Origin: Candidatus Thalassarchaeum betae
GTDB lineage: Archaea > Thermoplasmatota > Poseidoniia > Poseidoniales > Thalassarchaeaceae
Assembly: GCA_022448665.1 (NCBI GenBank)
Contig: JAKUUO010000009.1
Span: 1 to 53,028 of the forward strand
Direction of reading: 5' to 3'
DNA length: 53,028 nucleotides
Positions 8,526 through 16,392 of the stretch are shown piece after piece. Every line of letters starts with the position of its first letter. Position 1 is the first letter of the stretch. A model generated the notes under the pieces. It made no database searches. It saw only the letters and a program-made list of their open reading frames with translations, and was not told where the DNA came from. A program made the translations under genes and the position numbers.

Positions 8526-8855
8526 ATGGCAGAATTCAACTGGTCCCCGGAGGAGTTGCAAGAGATAGTCGACAACAACAGGCTGGTACTCTTCATGAAG
8601 GGGACGCCGGAGGAGCCGCAGTGCGGGTTCTCCAACCGCGCCTCGATGGTGCTGCAGCAGCTCGGACAGCCGTTCGTCACCGTCAACATACTCTCCGACC
8701 ACCGAGCAATCCCCTCGGTTTGCGCGTGGTCGGACTTCCCCACAATGCCCCAGATATTCGTTCACGGCGAACTCATCGGAGGCTCTGACATAGCTCTGGA
8801 GATGTACGAGAGCGGCGAGCTCCAGCAGATGCTCGTGGACGGCGAATCAGAGTAG
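8526..8855 (+). CDS. Monothiol glutaredoxin (CGFS type)
   Basis: A 109-residue Grx4/GrxD-type monothiol glutaredoxin: VLFMKGTPEEPQCGFSNRA carries the single active-site Cys in CGFS, and SDFPTMPQIFVHGELIGGSDI carries the cis-Pro and GG-D glutathione/cluster-binding elements. These proteins hold a glutathione-ligated [2Fe-2S] cluster and hand it on with BolA. ATG 8526 lies four bases after the BolA stop, so the two are translationally linked. An in-frame upstream ATG at 8466 would overlap bolA and is not favoured. Whether this cell contains glutathione or uses another thiol is open. Confidence 0.93.
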   Translation: MAEFNWSPEELQEIVDNNRLVLFMKGTPEEPQCGFSNRASMVLQQLGQPFVTVNILSDHRAIPSVCAWSDFPTMPQIFVHGELIGGSDIALEMYESGELQQMLVDGESE

Positions 8856-8865
8856 GTGGCCGGCT

Positions 8866-9783
8866 ATGTCGGCCGACTCGGACCGTCGAACCATGCTGAT
8901 AGCGCTGGCTGGCGCTGTGACTATCTCGTTCTCCCCTGTGCTCTACGTCTACTCGGACACCAATCCATCTACCGGGGCGTTCTTCCGGATGCTGTACGCG
9001 CTCCCAGCACTTGCGTTGCTAGCTTATCTCGTCCGCAAGGCCGACACACGTTCCTCACGCACACGATGGACAGCCTTCGGCGCTGGACTGATACTCGCGC
9101 CCGATATGCTTTCGTATCACAGTTCGATGATTTTCATCGGCATCGGCATCGCCACGCTGATCGGCAACTCACAGGTCATCATAGTGACCCTGGCATCTTG
9201 GAAGCTGTTCGGAGAGAAGCCGAATCCGGCCATTCTGCTGTCTCTTCCCGTAGTCATCATCGGATTGGCGCTGATTTCGGGCTTCGCCGATCCAGAGCCA
9301 TACGGCGAAGACCCCGTCAAAGGCGTCGTATTCGGCATGATGGCTGCGTTCTTCTACTCCTCATTCCTCATCCTGTTCCGATACTCGAACAGGGAACTGG
9401 CCCCATCATCTTCTGTGCAATTGGACGCCACGGTAGGCGCCGCCCTCGGGCTGCTCGTACTCGGCTTGCTCCCACTTAGTAGCATGGCCATAGAACCGCT
9501 AGAATTGCAGCCGACCTGGCCCGGTCACGGCTGGCTCATCCTGCTCGCACTGCTATGTCAGGTAGCCGGTTGGCTGGCTATCGCCCACGCTCTACCGCGT
9601 CTACCAGCAGCACACACTTCCTTCGCCATCCTCCTGCAGCCTGTTTTGACACTCATCTGGGGTTATTTCATATTGCATCAGGAAGGCCACTCGCAGAACC
9701 AGGCCATCGGAGTCTTCCTTGTTCTGGTGGCTATAGTCACCGTGACTCTGTATGGCTCTGCGAGCACGGCCGAATCAGAGTGA
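8866..9783 (+). CDS. DMT superfamily (EamA-type) transporter
   Basis: 305 residues with ten predicted membrane helices arranged as two EamA repeats (first about residues 8-140, second about 148-295). Helix motifs typical of the family include NPSTGAFFRMLYALPALALL and PAAHTSFAILLQPVLTLIWGYFILHQ, the latter being the conserved helix 9 region. Such proteins usually export amino acids or other metabolites across the cytoplasmic membrane, but the substrate cannot be assigned. Start ATG 8866 lies ten bases after the glutaredoxin stop, so the gene looks like the last of an rpe-bolA-grx unit. The stop abuts the convergent SAP-domain gene with no spacer. Confidence 0.88.
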   Translation: MSADSDRRTMLIALAGAVTISFSPVLYVYSDTNPSTGAFFRMLYALPALALLAYLVRKADTRSSRTRWTAFGAGLILAPDMLSYHSSMIFIGIGIATLIGNSQVIIVTLASWKLFGEKPNPAILLSLPVVIIGLALISGFADPEPYGEDPVKGVVFGMMAAFFYSSFLILFRYSNRELAPSSSVQLDATVGAALGLLVLGLLPLSSMAIEPLELQPTWPGHGWLILLALLCQVAGWLAIAHALPRLPAAHTSFAILLQPVLTLIWGYFILHQEGHSQNQAIGVFLVLVAIVTVTLYGSASTAESE

Positions 9784-10659
9784 CTACCCATCGGTCGGGG
9801 GCTGCGCCTTTGCCATATTGACATCGTACTCGATGTAGGAAACGGTCAGCCTGACGTCCTCGCCATCCTCGCAGTCACAGACTGGACCCCAGAGGGTGTA
9901 AGTGTCCACTGTGAGGTCGATTATCCACTCACCGGTCCCTATTCCTGTGTAGGTGTCCCAGATAGCAAGCGCCTCCTCCTCGGTGCCCTCGAAACCGGTG
10001 ATATTGGGAAGCTCGAGGTCATACTGGTACCATATGTGGTCCCATGGCTCGGTTCCATCGGCATCGCAGTCCGAACTAGCGGCATCGGTATTGGATAGAG
10101 AGTAGAGGTTCGTCTTGTTCACATCGGTGGTAAACACCTCCACAGTCACCTCGTCACAGCCTATGATCCCGCCGGGCTGCTCGTCAGCCTCGCGCCAGTA
10201 AGCGCCTATGTAGACGCTCGAGAGGTTGTTCGGCAGTGGAACGACCACAGGGACCCTCTCAGTGGCGTCATCATCGATGAAGTAACTCTTGACGTTGGTC
10301 CAGTTCTTCTCCTCGAGCGTGAACTCCCAAATGTGCACCTCCGGTTCGACCGCCTTGTCCGGCTGGATCATGTCCAGCAGCATCGGAACGGCGAACGCCA
10401 CCGCAGCTACTAGGATAGCGACAGCGAAAACAGCGCCCAAGGCTATGCGGTTCCTCACAACAGCCCCTATTATCGAGCGGCCTAGTTCGGAGGCGTCGAA
10501 GCCATCCTCATCCCCCTCCTCTTCTTCGAACTCCAGCAGGCGTTCGTACAGTTCCTGCTTGTTCCCACTGTTCGAGACGCCGAGTTCCTTGAGCTCGGCC
10601 TTGAGCTCGGCCACGGTCCACTCATCTAGGGGTTCCACGCTCCGAGATGATGGTGGCAC
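9784..10659 (-). CDS. Membrane protein with N-terminal SAP domain
   Basis: 291 residues. Residues about 11-45 match a SAP domain (WTVAELKAELKELGVSNSG then NKQELYERLLEFE), a helix-extension-helix motif that usually binds DNA. An acidic linker follows, then one membrane helix at about 71-94, then about 190 beta-rich residues (VHIWEFTLEEKNW; CDCEDGEDVRLTVSY) with several Cys. The topology therefore puts a putative DNA-binding domain in the cytoplasm and a folded domain outside. GTG 10659 is the start; GTATAC-like sequence lies about 24 nt upstream. Function unknown; chromosome tethering is only a speculation from the architecture. A second SAP protein is at 15113. Confidence 0.75.
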   Translation of the reverse strand: MPPSSRSVEPLDEWTVAELKAELKELGVSNSGNKQELYERLLEFEEEEGDEDGFDASELGRSIIGAVVRNRIALGAVFAVAILVAAVAFAVPMLLDMIQPDKAVEPEVHIWEFTLEEKNWTNVKSYFIDDDATERVPVVVPLPNNLSSVYIGAYWREADEQPGGIIGCDEVTVEVFTTDVNKTNLYSLSNTDAASSDCDADGTEPWDHIWYQYDLELPNITGFEGTEEEALAIWDTYTGIGTGEWIIDLTVDTYTLWGPVCDCEDGEDVRLTVSYIEYDVNMAKAQPPTDG

Positions 10660-10875
10660 GAATGGAACTTTTGCCGCTTAGGTATACGCAGATAGGACTT
10701 GCATAGCCTCGCAGCCTCCCGATTCAGGTGTACAGGGCGAGAGATAAAAGCGAGGGGATGGGATGCACTCAGCGAGAACCTTTCGGCCCCGTACGGGCAC
10801 CCAGTGGAGTCGACGCTAGATAATCGTTGTGAGATTTTATCGTAACATGGGACAAAACGCTGTATTGCGAGCCTA
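10660..10875 (-). promoter_or_regulatory. Intergenic region upstream of the SAP membrane protein
   Basis: A 216-nt non-coding stretch downstream of map. On the minus strand it holds CTTTTATC (10743-10750), a TATA-like sequence about 85 nt before the SAP gene, and GCGTATACC (10681-10689) about 24 nt before it. A 10-bp perfect palindrome CCCGTACGGG is at 10788-10797. This could be two promoters, or a promoter for a short RNA followed by the gene promoter. No tRNA or open frame is visible. Confidence 0.35.
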
Positions 10876-11889
10876 TCATAGAACTGTTAGGACCTCTGGA
10901 CCACCTTCGGTGACGTGTACGGTGTGCTCGAATTGACCAACGTCTCCGCCATCGGCATCACGCAGCGCCGCGTAGACCTCGATGAATCTGATCGAAATCA
11001 GTTTCTTGACCAGTGTGTCCCATTTCGCGCGCAGCGACTCGTCGTCTTCGCCGGGGAATGGTTTCTGCAGCAGTGAATAAGCCCAACGCTCGGCGAACGG
11101 GAGCGTGTTATACCTCTCCTCGATGTAACGGGCCATAGTCGCGCCGAGCGGCTTGAGTTTTCCCTTAGCCAGCGCCTTCCGGATTTTGACATCCCCCGTG
11201 ACCCTCAGAATGTTGGAGGAGGTGGCAGGAGGGACATTCTCCACCATGCCTGACTTCCCAGTGGTGTTGAAAGGCTCGATTGCGTAGATGCAGCCCACCT
11301 CAGCGGCTCCCTTGAAACTGGGGTTTTTCGCACCACATGCATACGACGGAATCGAAGTTCCAGCGTGCAGGTCCCATCGCTCGAGCTGGTGCCCGGAGAG
11401 GTTGCGTATCGGCTCAAAGCCCGCATCCTTCGCAACCTGCCCTGCCGCTGCCCCGATTTCATGCCACTGAGTCCCGGGATGCATCTTCTCGATGGCAGCG
11501 TCACGAGCCTCCTCAGCGGCGCGGATCTGTTCGGTGTAATTGCCACCACCACCCACTTCGACAGTCAGCGCGTTGTCAGCTATTGCGCCCTTGATATGGA
11601 CCCCGACATCGAGTTTTACGAGATCCCCCTTCTGGAAGATCATCTCACCCTCAAATCCCTCTGGTGGCTTGAGTTCGGTGTTGGTGGTGTAGTGCGCAGC
11701 CATCTCATTCACCGAGATGGTAACGGGGAATGCAGCGTGCCCACCATGTCGCCTGATGAAACGCTCCGCGGAGTCAATGACCTCACTCCAGGATTTGCCT
11801 GCTGTAATCTCGCCCTTGATTCCCTCTATGGTCCTTCGAGCGACGTGGCCGGCGTCCCGCCACTGCTTCAGATCCGCCTCCTCAACCAT
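10876..11889 (-). CDS. map: Methionine aminopeptidase, type II
   Basis: Removes the initiator methionine from new proteins. All five metal ligands can be located in the 337-residue sequence: Asp in KLDVGVH, Asp in IADNALT, His in NLSGHQLERWDLH, Glu in YAIEPF and Glu in QFEHTVHV. The insertion between the last His and Glu marks the archaeal/eukaryotic type II enzyme. Start ATG 11889 lies within the end of tsaC (22-nt overlap on the same strand), so translation is probably coupled. It is the last gene of a helicase-RDD-tsaC-map run. The protein is longer than typical archaeal Map2 (about 295 residues), mainly through a longer C-terminal helical part. Confidence 0.95.
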   Translation of the reverse strand: MVEEADLKQWRDAGHVARRTIEGIKGEITAGKSWSEVIDSAERFIRRHGGHAAFPVTISVNEMAAHYTTNTELKPPEGFEGEMIFQKGDLVKLDVGVHIKGAIADNALTVEVGGGGNYTEQIRAAEEARDAAIEKMHPGTQWHEIGAAAGQVAKDAGFEPIRNLSGHQLERWDLHAGTSIPSYACGAKNPSFKGAAEVGCIYAIEPFNTTGKSGMVENVPPATSSNILRVTGDVKIRKALAKGKLKPLGATMARYIEERYNTLPFAERWAYSLLQKPFPGEDDESLRAKWDTLVKKLISIRFIEVYAALRDADGGDVGQFEHTVHVTEGGPEVLTVL

Positions 11890-12470
11890 ATGAGAATCTC
11901 CTCTTTGCTAACTACTCCCTCTCTCAATACCTCGGTATCGCTCAACTCGGTTGAACCATAGACAGAATACCACGCTATCAATGTACTGGGCATCCCTCCG
12001 GGGCAGGTTCCAGATATACTCCCTATGCCCTCACCGCTGGCGGACAGCAGATGTGCGGCTTTGTCACAGTCTGAAACCGGGGCCTCACCGCTCCTGTTGG
12101 CGCTGGTCGCCGTGAGCGGACCTGTGATGGCAAGCAACTCCTTGGCCACTGGGTGAGCGACGACTCGAATCGCCACGTTGTCACCCCCGAGTCGAGCGTC
12201 CAGAGTCTTGTGGGCCCGAAGAACCACGGTCAGCGAACCTTCCGGGAAGTCTGCGAGAATGCTATGCACGTCGGGGGGCACCTCTACCAGCGCGGCGGCC
12301 TGCTCTAGACTGGTGACACCTATGCTGACGGGCATCTCCGCAGGCCGCTGCTTCAACTCGTACAGCATGTCGAGGGCAGCCGGCTCAGGCAAGCACCCGA
12401 GCGCCGGCTGGGTCGTCGTCGGATAGACGATGCATTTGCCTGAAAGCGCGTACTCCACTGCATCCCGCAT
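11868..12470 (-). CDS. tsaC: TsaC/Sua5/YrdC-type threonylcarbamoyl-AMP synthase
   Basis: A YrdC-fold protein of 200 residues that would make threonylcarbamoyl-AMP from Thr, bicarbonate and ATP for the t6A modification of ANN-decoding tRNAs. Family signs: GKCIVYPTTT near the N-terminus, RPAEMPVSIGV, DFPEGSLTVVLRAH, IRVVAHPVAKEL and the strong TATSANRSGEAP. The first motif reads PTTTQPALGC where most members have a PT-E/D-T-x-YGL-x-C form, so the substrate pocket may differ. I start at ATG 12470, which follows AGGTAGGTG and the RDD stop codon; the 95-residue upstream extension of this frame is the shadow of the RDD gene. It overlaps map by 22 nt. Confidence 0.88.
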   Translation of the reverse strand: MRDAVEYALSGKCIVYPTTTQPALGCLPEPAALDMLYELKQRPAEMPVSIGVTSLEQAAALVEVPPDVHSILADFPEGSLTVVLRAHKTLDARLGGDNVAIRVVAHPVAKELLAITGPLTATSANRSGEAPVSDCDKAAHLLSASGEGIGSISGTCPGGMPSTLIAWYSVYGSTELSDTEVLREGVVSKEEILIWLRRRI

Positions 12471-12478
12471 TCCAACAC

Positions 12479-13057
12479 CTACCTGATGTGACGCCTGCTC
12501 GCCGGTGGTAGCGAGTCTGCATGCGCCACGATGGATCCCACATGCAGATCGATGTTGGACTGGTGCGTATGTCGTTGTGAGATTCTCGCTAGGTCGTAGG
12601 CGCCAAGGACCAAGTTCAGGACCGGCAGGAGGTAGAGCAACTTGCGCAGCGCCCTCTGATCCCACATCCGACTGGTCATCCCAGAGCCGTCCTCGGCAAC
12701 CACGGCGATGCCGAACATGCGTTGCCCGAGTGAGCGCGAGAAGCTCAGTCCGGTGAACCTCCAATACAGCCAGTGTGCGATTAGCACGACTGAGGCATGG
12801 GCGAGGGCGTAATGGAAATCAGCAGAAGTCCACAGGGTGACATTCCAGGCGTTGATGATTTGCGATTTCGTTAGAACCATCAGAATGGTCGTCACTATCA
12901 CGACATCCACCGTGAAGGCCACGGCCCTCCTAACCCCGGAAGCCAGTATCGCACCTTCTGGCAGCGGCCAGTGTCCACCGTCCTCTGCAGATACGATTTG
13001 CTGGGCTAGGGTGCCGCCACCGCGATTCAACTGGATTGGTGAGTCGTGGTCGGCCAT
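12479..13057 (-). CDS. RDD family membrane protein
   Basis: About 192 residues with three or four hydrophobic segments. The first carries the name-giving motif as RRAVAFTVDVVIVTTIL (R…D), the second is YALAHASVVLIAHWLYWRF, and the family's SLGQRMFGIAVVAEDG loop is clear, followed by RALRKLLYLLPVLNLVLG. RDD proteins are small membrane proteins of mostly unknown function; some are linked to Na+/H+ antiport. I prefer ATG 13057 (MADHDSP), because GAGAGG lies six bases upstream; a nearby ATG at 13063 is the alternative. The gene starts just after the helicase stop and its own stop overlaps the tsaC ribosome binding site. Confidence 0.8.
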   Translation of the reverse strand: MADHDSPIQLNRGGGTLAQQIVSAEDGGHWPLPEGAILASGVRRAVAFTVDVVIVTTILMVLTKSQIINAWNVTLWTSADFHYALAHASVVLIAHWLYWRFTGLSFSRSLGQRMFGIAVVAEDGSGMTSRMWDQRALRKLLYLLPVLNLVLGAYDLARISQRHTHQSNIDLHVGSIVAHADSLPPASRRHIR

Positions 13058-13067
13058 GCGCATCCTC

Positions 13068-15044
13068 TCAGGCCATTCCGAGCAAGTGCCAAGCCTCAAG
13101 TTTACGACTCCGCACATGCTCGAGCCACGCCGACCAGTCTTCGTCGCAGCGCAGCGTTTCCGGATCCCCAATCACAATCAGTCCACGCTTGGCGCGGGTC
13201 AGCGCTACGTTGAGCCGCCGGGAGTCCGCGAGGAAGCCGACATTGCCTTCGCTGTTGGAGCGCACGCAGGAGAACAGGATGACCTCCTTCTCGCGTCCCT
13301 GATATCCGTCGACGGTGCGGACCTCCACCCCGTCGTACCGCTCTGGGACACTGTCTCGAATCGCCCTGACCTGACCCGCGTACGGTGTGATTATACCAAT
13401 ATCCTTCTGCCTCAACTCACCTGCGTCCAGTAGACCCTCAAGCAGACGCGCGATCCATGCAGCCTCGGTTGGGTTCTCCTTCGACGCTCCGTCCGGTGCC
13501 TTGACTTCCCCTCCCTCAACCGGAAGGAAGGCGATGGGCATGTCCCAGTCGGGCCAGAGCAGTCCTGCTGGCGTCGGCCGATCCTCGGAAGTCACCCCGT
13601 CCTCGAGCAGATCATCGTAGAAATGCCCGTTCGGGAATGCCGAAATCGCAGGGTGCATTCGGTACTGTGTCCGCAGGAGCAGCGGCTCGATGCCCATCTC
13701 GGCCAGCCGCTCGAACAGCGAGCGATTCAGCCCCCCGTTCTCTGCGCGCTGCGATATCACAGTAGGTGGCAGTTGGCGATGATCCCCGATCAGTACAATC
13801 TGGCGCGCCCCGCGAACCAGAGGGACCAGAGCCGCAGGTTCGGTGGCTTGCGTGGCTTCGTCGATGAGAACGCGGGAGAACCTGCGGCCGTCCAGTAATT
13901 CGTGCCCAGAGCCGATACAGGTGCAGCACAGCACCTGGGAACGGTTTAGGATGTCGTCCCGCATCTGCGACTCGATCCGGCGAACTTCCTTCCAACCACG
14001 ACTCAGTTCGCGGTACGTCAACCCCTTCTCCTTGCCCTTCATGCCCTTGACACGGCGACCGAGCTTCTCGTTCGACTCCAGCCAGTGGTCGAGATCGCGG
14101 CGCAGAGGGTGCTCTTCCATCCGGGCATCCATCGTCGCTTCTCTGAGGCTCTCCCGGACTTTTACGGGCTGTCCGAGCCGCACTGCCCGGATGCCAAGAG
14201 AGAGCAGCCCTTCGAGCAGGTTGTCAACGGCAACGTTGGAGTCAGCCACTGCGAGGATGGTTCCGAGGTCCTGCTTTGCCCAAGCCTCGAGAATGCGCAC
14301 GCCGGTATGGGTCTTCCCGGTTCCCGGTGGGCCTTGGATCAGAGTGAGACGCCGCTCCAGAGCGGCTAGTGCGGCTTCTCTCTGGGCCTTGTTGAGATCG
14401 GGTGCCAGAGAAGTGGGTCTGGAGCGCGCTACCTTCAGTTCGGGGATCAGTGATGCGGTGCCCGCGGGGTCATGGACCAAGCCGAGCAGTAGGTCGCGCA
14501 ACGGAACTCCTCCCTCCTCCTCGAAGATCGAGTTCAGAGCATCCCGCATCCTATCGTGCGCCACCTTGTTGGCACCCCTGTCCATCCTCCAGGTACCCCT
14601 GCGCAGGTCGGTAGGCGCCTCAGGCAGGACGATGCGGATGAAGAAGCGCGTCCGGTTGCTTACTATCGCCTCTACCGGTTTCTCAGACAGCGGATTGTGG
14701 CGACTGAGCATCACGATATCACCCTGTCTGAAGCGATGCATACCGAAGGCCTGGCGATCGCGCCTCAGCAGTTTGACTATACGCTGCCCGAACAGCCAGC
14801 CGTCGGTCTTCGCGACCAAGTTGAACAGCGCGATTCCGTTTGCTGCGAGCCTGCCATCAGGCCATTCGCGAAGCCGCTTCTCCGTCGTTGCCAACTCATC
14901 TTCCAACTCCCACCTAATCAAATTCAGGTAGGCCTCGTGATGGTCCTGACTGCGATTGAAGCGTGCCGGCAGCTCTTCAGGGTCGTCTGCCACGCACAGC
15001 GACGAGCGCACCGACACATCACGATTACCGTCTGGCGACGGCAA
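13068..15044 (-). CDS. Superfamily 1 helicase of the Upf1/IGHMBP2 (DNA2-like) type
   Basis: 658 residues with the full SF1 motif set: Walker A GPPGTGKT at residues 238-245, the preceding Q-motif region (LNKAQREAALAAL), motif II IDEATQATEPAA, motif III GDHRQLPPT, motif IV LLRTQYRMHPAISAFPN, motif V TVDGYQGREKEVILFSCVRS and motif VI LNVALTRAKRGLIVIGD. These place it with Upf1, IGHMBP2 and DNA2-like 5'-3' RNA/DNA helicases. The N-terminal 200 residues contain a beta-barrel-like region (FRQGDIVMLSRHN). The start is uncertain: TTG 15044 gives this length, and internal GTG codons at residues 10, 12 and 18 are possible. TATAAT (minus) at 15064-15069 about 22 nt upstream suggests a leaderless message. 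Confidence 0.9.
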   Translation of the reverse strand: MPSPDGNRDVSVRSSLCVADDPEELPARFNRSQDHHEAYLNLIRWELEDELATTEKRLREWPDGRLAANGIALFNLVAKTDGWLFGQRIVKLLRRDRQAFGMHRFRQGDIVMLSRHNPLSEKPVEAIVSNRTRFFIRIVLPEAPTDLRRGTWRMDRGANKVAHDRMRDALNSIFEEEGGVPLRDLLLGLVHDPAGTASLIPELKVARSRPTSLAPDLNKAQREAALAALERRLTLIQGPPGTGKTHTGVRILEAWAKQDLGTILAVADSNVAVDNLLEGLLSLGIRAVRLGQPVKVRESLREATMDARMEEHPLRRDLDHWLESNEKLGRRVKGMKGKEKGLTYRELSRGWKEVRRIESQMRDDILNRSQVLCCTCIGSGHELLDGRRFSRVLIDEATQATEPAALVPLVRGARQIVLIGDHRQLPPTVISQRAENGGLNRSLFERLAEMGIEPLLLRTQYRMHPAISAFPNGHFYDDLLEDGVTSEDRPTPAGLLWPDWDMPIAFLPVEGGEVKAPDGASKENPTEAAWIARLLEGLLDAGELRQKDIGIITPYAGQVRAIRDSVPERYDGVEVRTVDGYQGREKEVILFSCVRSNSEGNVGFLADSRRLNVALTRAKRGLIVIGDPETLRCDEDWSAWLEHVRSRKLEAWHLLGMA

Positions 15045-15112
15045 CGACCATAGGCGGGTGAAGATTATACGGAGACTTTCGGCGAGGTTGGATATCTAGG
15101 AGGGAGCATGGG
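15045..15112. promoter_or_regulatory. Divergent promoter: helicase operon and zinc-ribbon SAP gene
   Basis: The 68-nt gap includes GTATAATC on the minus strand (15063-15070), placed like a TATA box for the helicase operon. For the plus-strand gene a strong AGGAGGGA site at 15098-15106 precedes GTG 15113 by seven bases. Confidence 0.5.
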
Positions 15113-16348
15113 GTGTTCGACCGATTCAAGTCTTGGCGGAAGCAGGAGGAGGCCGGTATCGAATGTCCGTTATGCCAGCAGAGCAACCCCGAGGACGCCG
15201 AGACCTGCTCTCGTTGCTCCTACCAATTGAATATCGCCTCACACCAGCAGAAAGCGACGGTTGACGATAAGGCCGCAACCGACCTCTTCGACGAACTTCT
15301 TGAAGAAATGGAGGATGATGACAGTAACGAGGTCATCGATTGGTCGAAAGCCTCTTTCACAATGGACGATATGACGATCGATGTCAAGCAGTACGGCAAG
15401 GATGACTCTGTGAAGACCAAGCAGAAACCCTCCTTCGCGATGACCGTCGACCTCCCAGAGCCGTCTGATGAGGAGGAAGGGGAGTACGAACTCCAACCTG
15501 AGGACGCTCCCGAGTTCGTCACCAAGTTCGAGGTCCCAGAGAGCGAGCCGGAGCAGCTGGAGGCGATTCCGACGCAGCAGACCGAACTCGTGCAGCCCAC
15601 CGCCGAAGCACCCGAAAATGTTGAAGTCATCTCGGCCAGTGAGATACCGGACACGAACGGCGATTTCGAGGAGGCTCATGAGCCCGAACCAACTCCGGAA
15701 CCGGAAACCGAGCCCGAGCCCGAGGAGGAACCCGACCCCCCACTCTCCGATCAGACAGTAGAAGCTCTGAAGCAAATGGCCAGCGAGCGCGGACTCTCTG
15801 GCTACTCCAAACTCAAGAAGGCCGAGTTGATCACCCTGCTCGAGACCGAACCGGAACCGGAATCAGAGGATGAGAGGCGGGCCGAGGAAGACGAATCGAA
15901 GGCCGAGATAGATCTACCACCACCGCCGACCGACCTGCCACCGCCGTTGATTCCCCCGGTCCCGCCAACACCCCCAGCGGTCGACGAGGATCAGGAGCCC
16001 ATGCCCATACCCCCGCCCCCGGTAATCCCATCTGTTCGTGCCAAGGCTCCTGAGCCCGACAGCTACTGGCCATGGGCTCAGCAGGACAAATGGGCCGACC
16101 GCAAGGTGGCACTTCAGGTGAAGGCGGCGATGGAGGCGGCGCGCGCCAAGGACATCGCTCAGGCCACCGTCATCATCGACGAAGTCGGCCCCCATCTCGG
16201 TGCCCGTCCCAAGTTGGTTTACCCCGTCGGTGCCCTTCTACAGAGGATAGGCCGCTCGAAGGCGGTGGACGATCTACTGAAATCGGCCCGGAAAGAACTG
16301 CCTGATGATCAGAATGTAGCAACGGCGAAGGCGAAGTTGCGACCCTGA
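15113..16348 (+). CDS. Zinc-ribbon and SAP-domain protein with acidic and proline-rich linkers
   Basis: 411 residues. An N-terminal zinc ribbon has Cys at 18, 21, 32 and 35 (CPLC…CSRC). A long acidic region (about 55-205, rich in EPEPE) follows, then a SAP domain at about 211-245 (LSDQTVEALKQMASERGLSG with KLKKAELITLLE), a second acidic patch, a proline stretch (about 265-310, PPPPTDLPPPLIPPVPP) and a C-terminal helical part of about 80 residues. No membrane helix is seen, so it should be cytoplasmic. SAP plus zinc ribbon suggest nucleic-acid contact. GTG 15113 is chosen for its AGGAGGGA site; the nearby ATG at 15108 is in another frame. Function unknown. Confidence 0.75.
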   Translation: MFDRFKSWRKQEEAGIECPLCQQSNPEDAETCSRCSYQLNIASHQQKATVDDKAATDLFDELLEEMEDDDSNEVIDWSKASFTMDDMTIDVKQYGKDDSVKTKQKPSFAMTVDLPEPSDEEEGEYELQPEDAPEFVTKFEVPESEPEQLEAIPTQQTELVQPTAEAPENVEVISASEIPDTNGDFEEAHEPEPTPEPETEPEPEEEPDPPLSDQTVEALKQMASERGLSGYSKLKKAELITLLETEPEPESEDERRAEEDESKAEIDLPPPPTDLPPPLIPPVPPTPPAVDEDQEPMPIPPPPVIPSVRAKAPEPDSYWPWAQQDKWADRKVALQVKAAMEAARAKDIAQATVIIDEVGPHLGARPKLVYPVGALLQRIGRSKAVDDLLKSARKELPDDQNVATAKAKLRP

Positions 16349-16392
16349 TGGCTTCCGTAGCCCTGATGCGATAGGACCGCGGCCGGAACTCC

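Noticed and set aside
12471..12764. N-terminal extension of TsaC to 12764
   Set aside because: These residues are the RDD gene read in another frame; ATG 12470 has a ribosome binding site and fits the family length.
13843..14931. 362-codon open frame antisense to the helicase
   Set aside because: All SF1 motifs are on the minus strand; this frame is a Ser/Arg-rich shadow.
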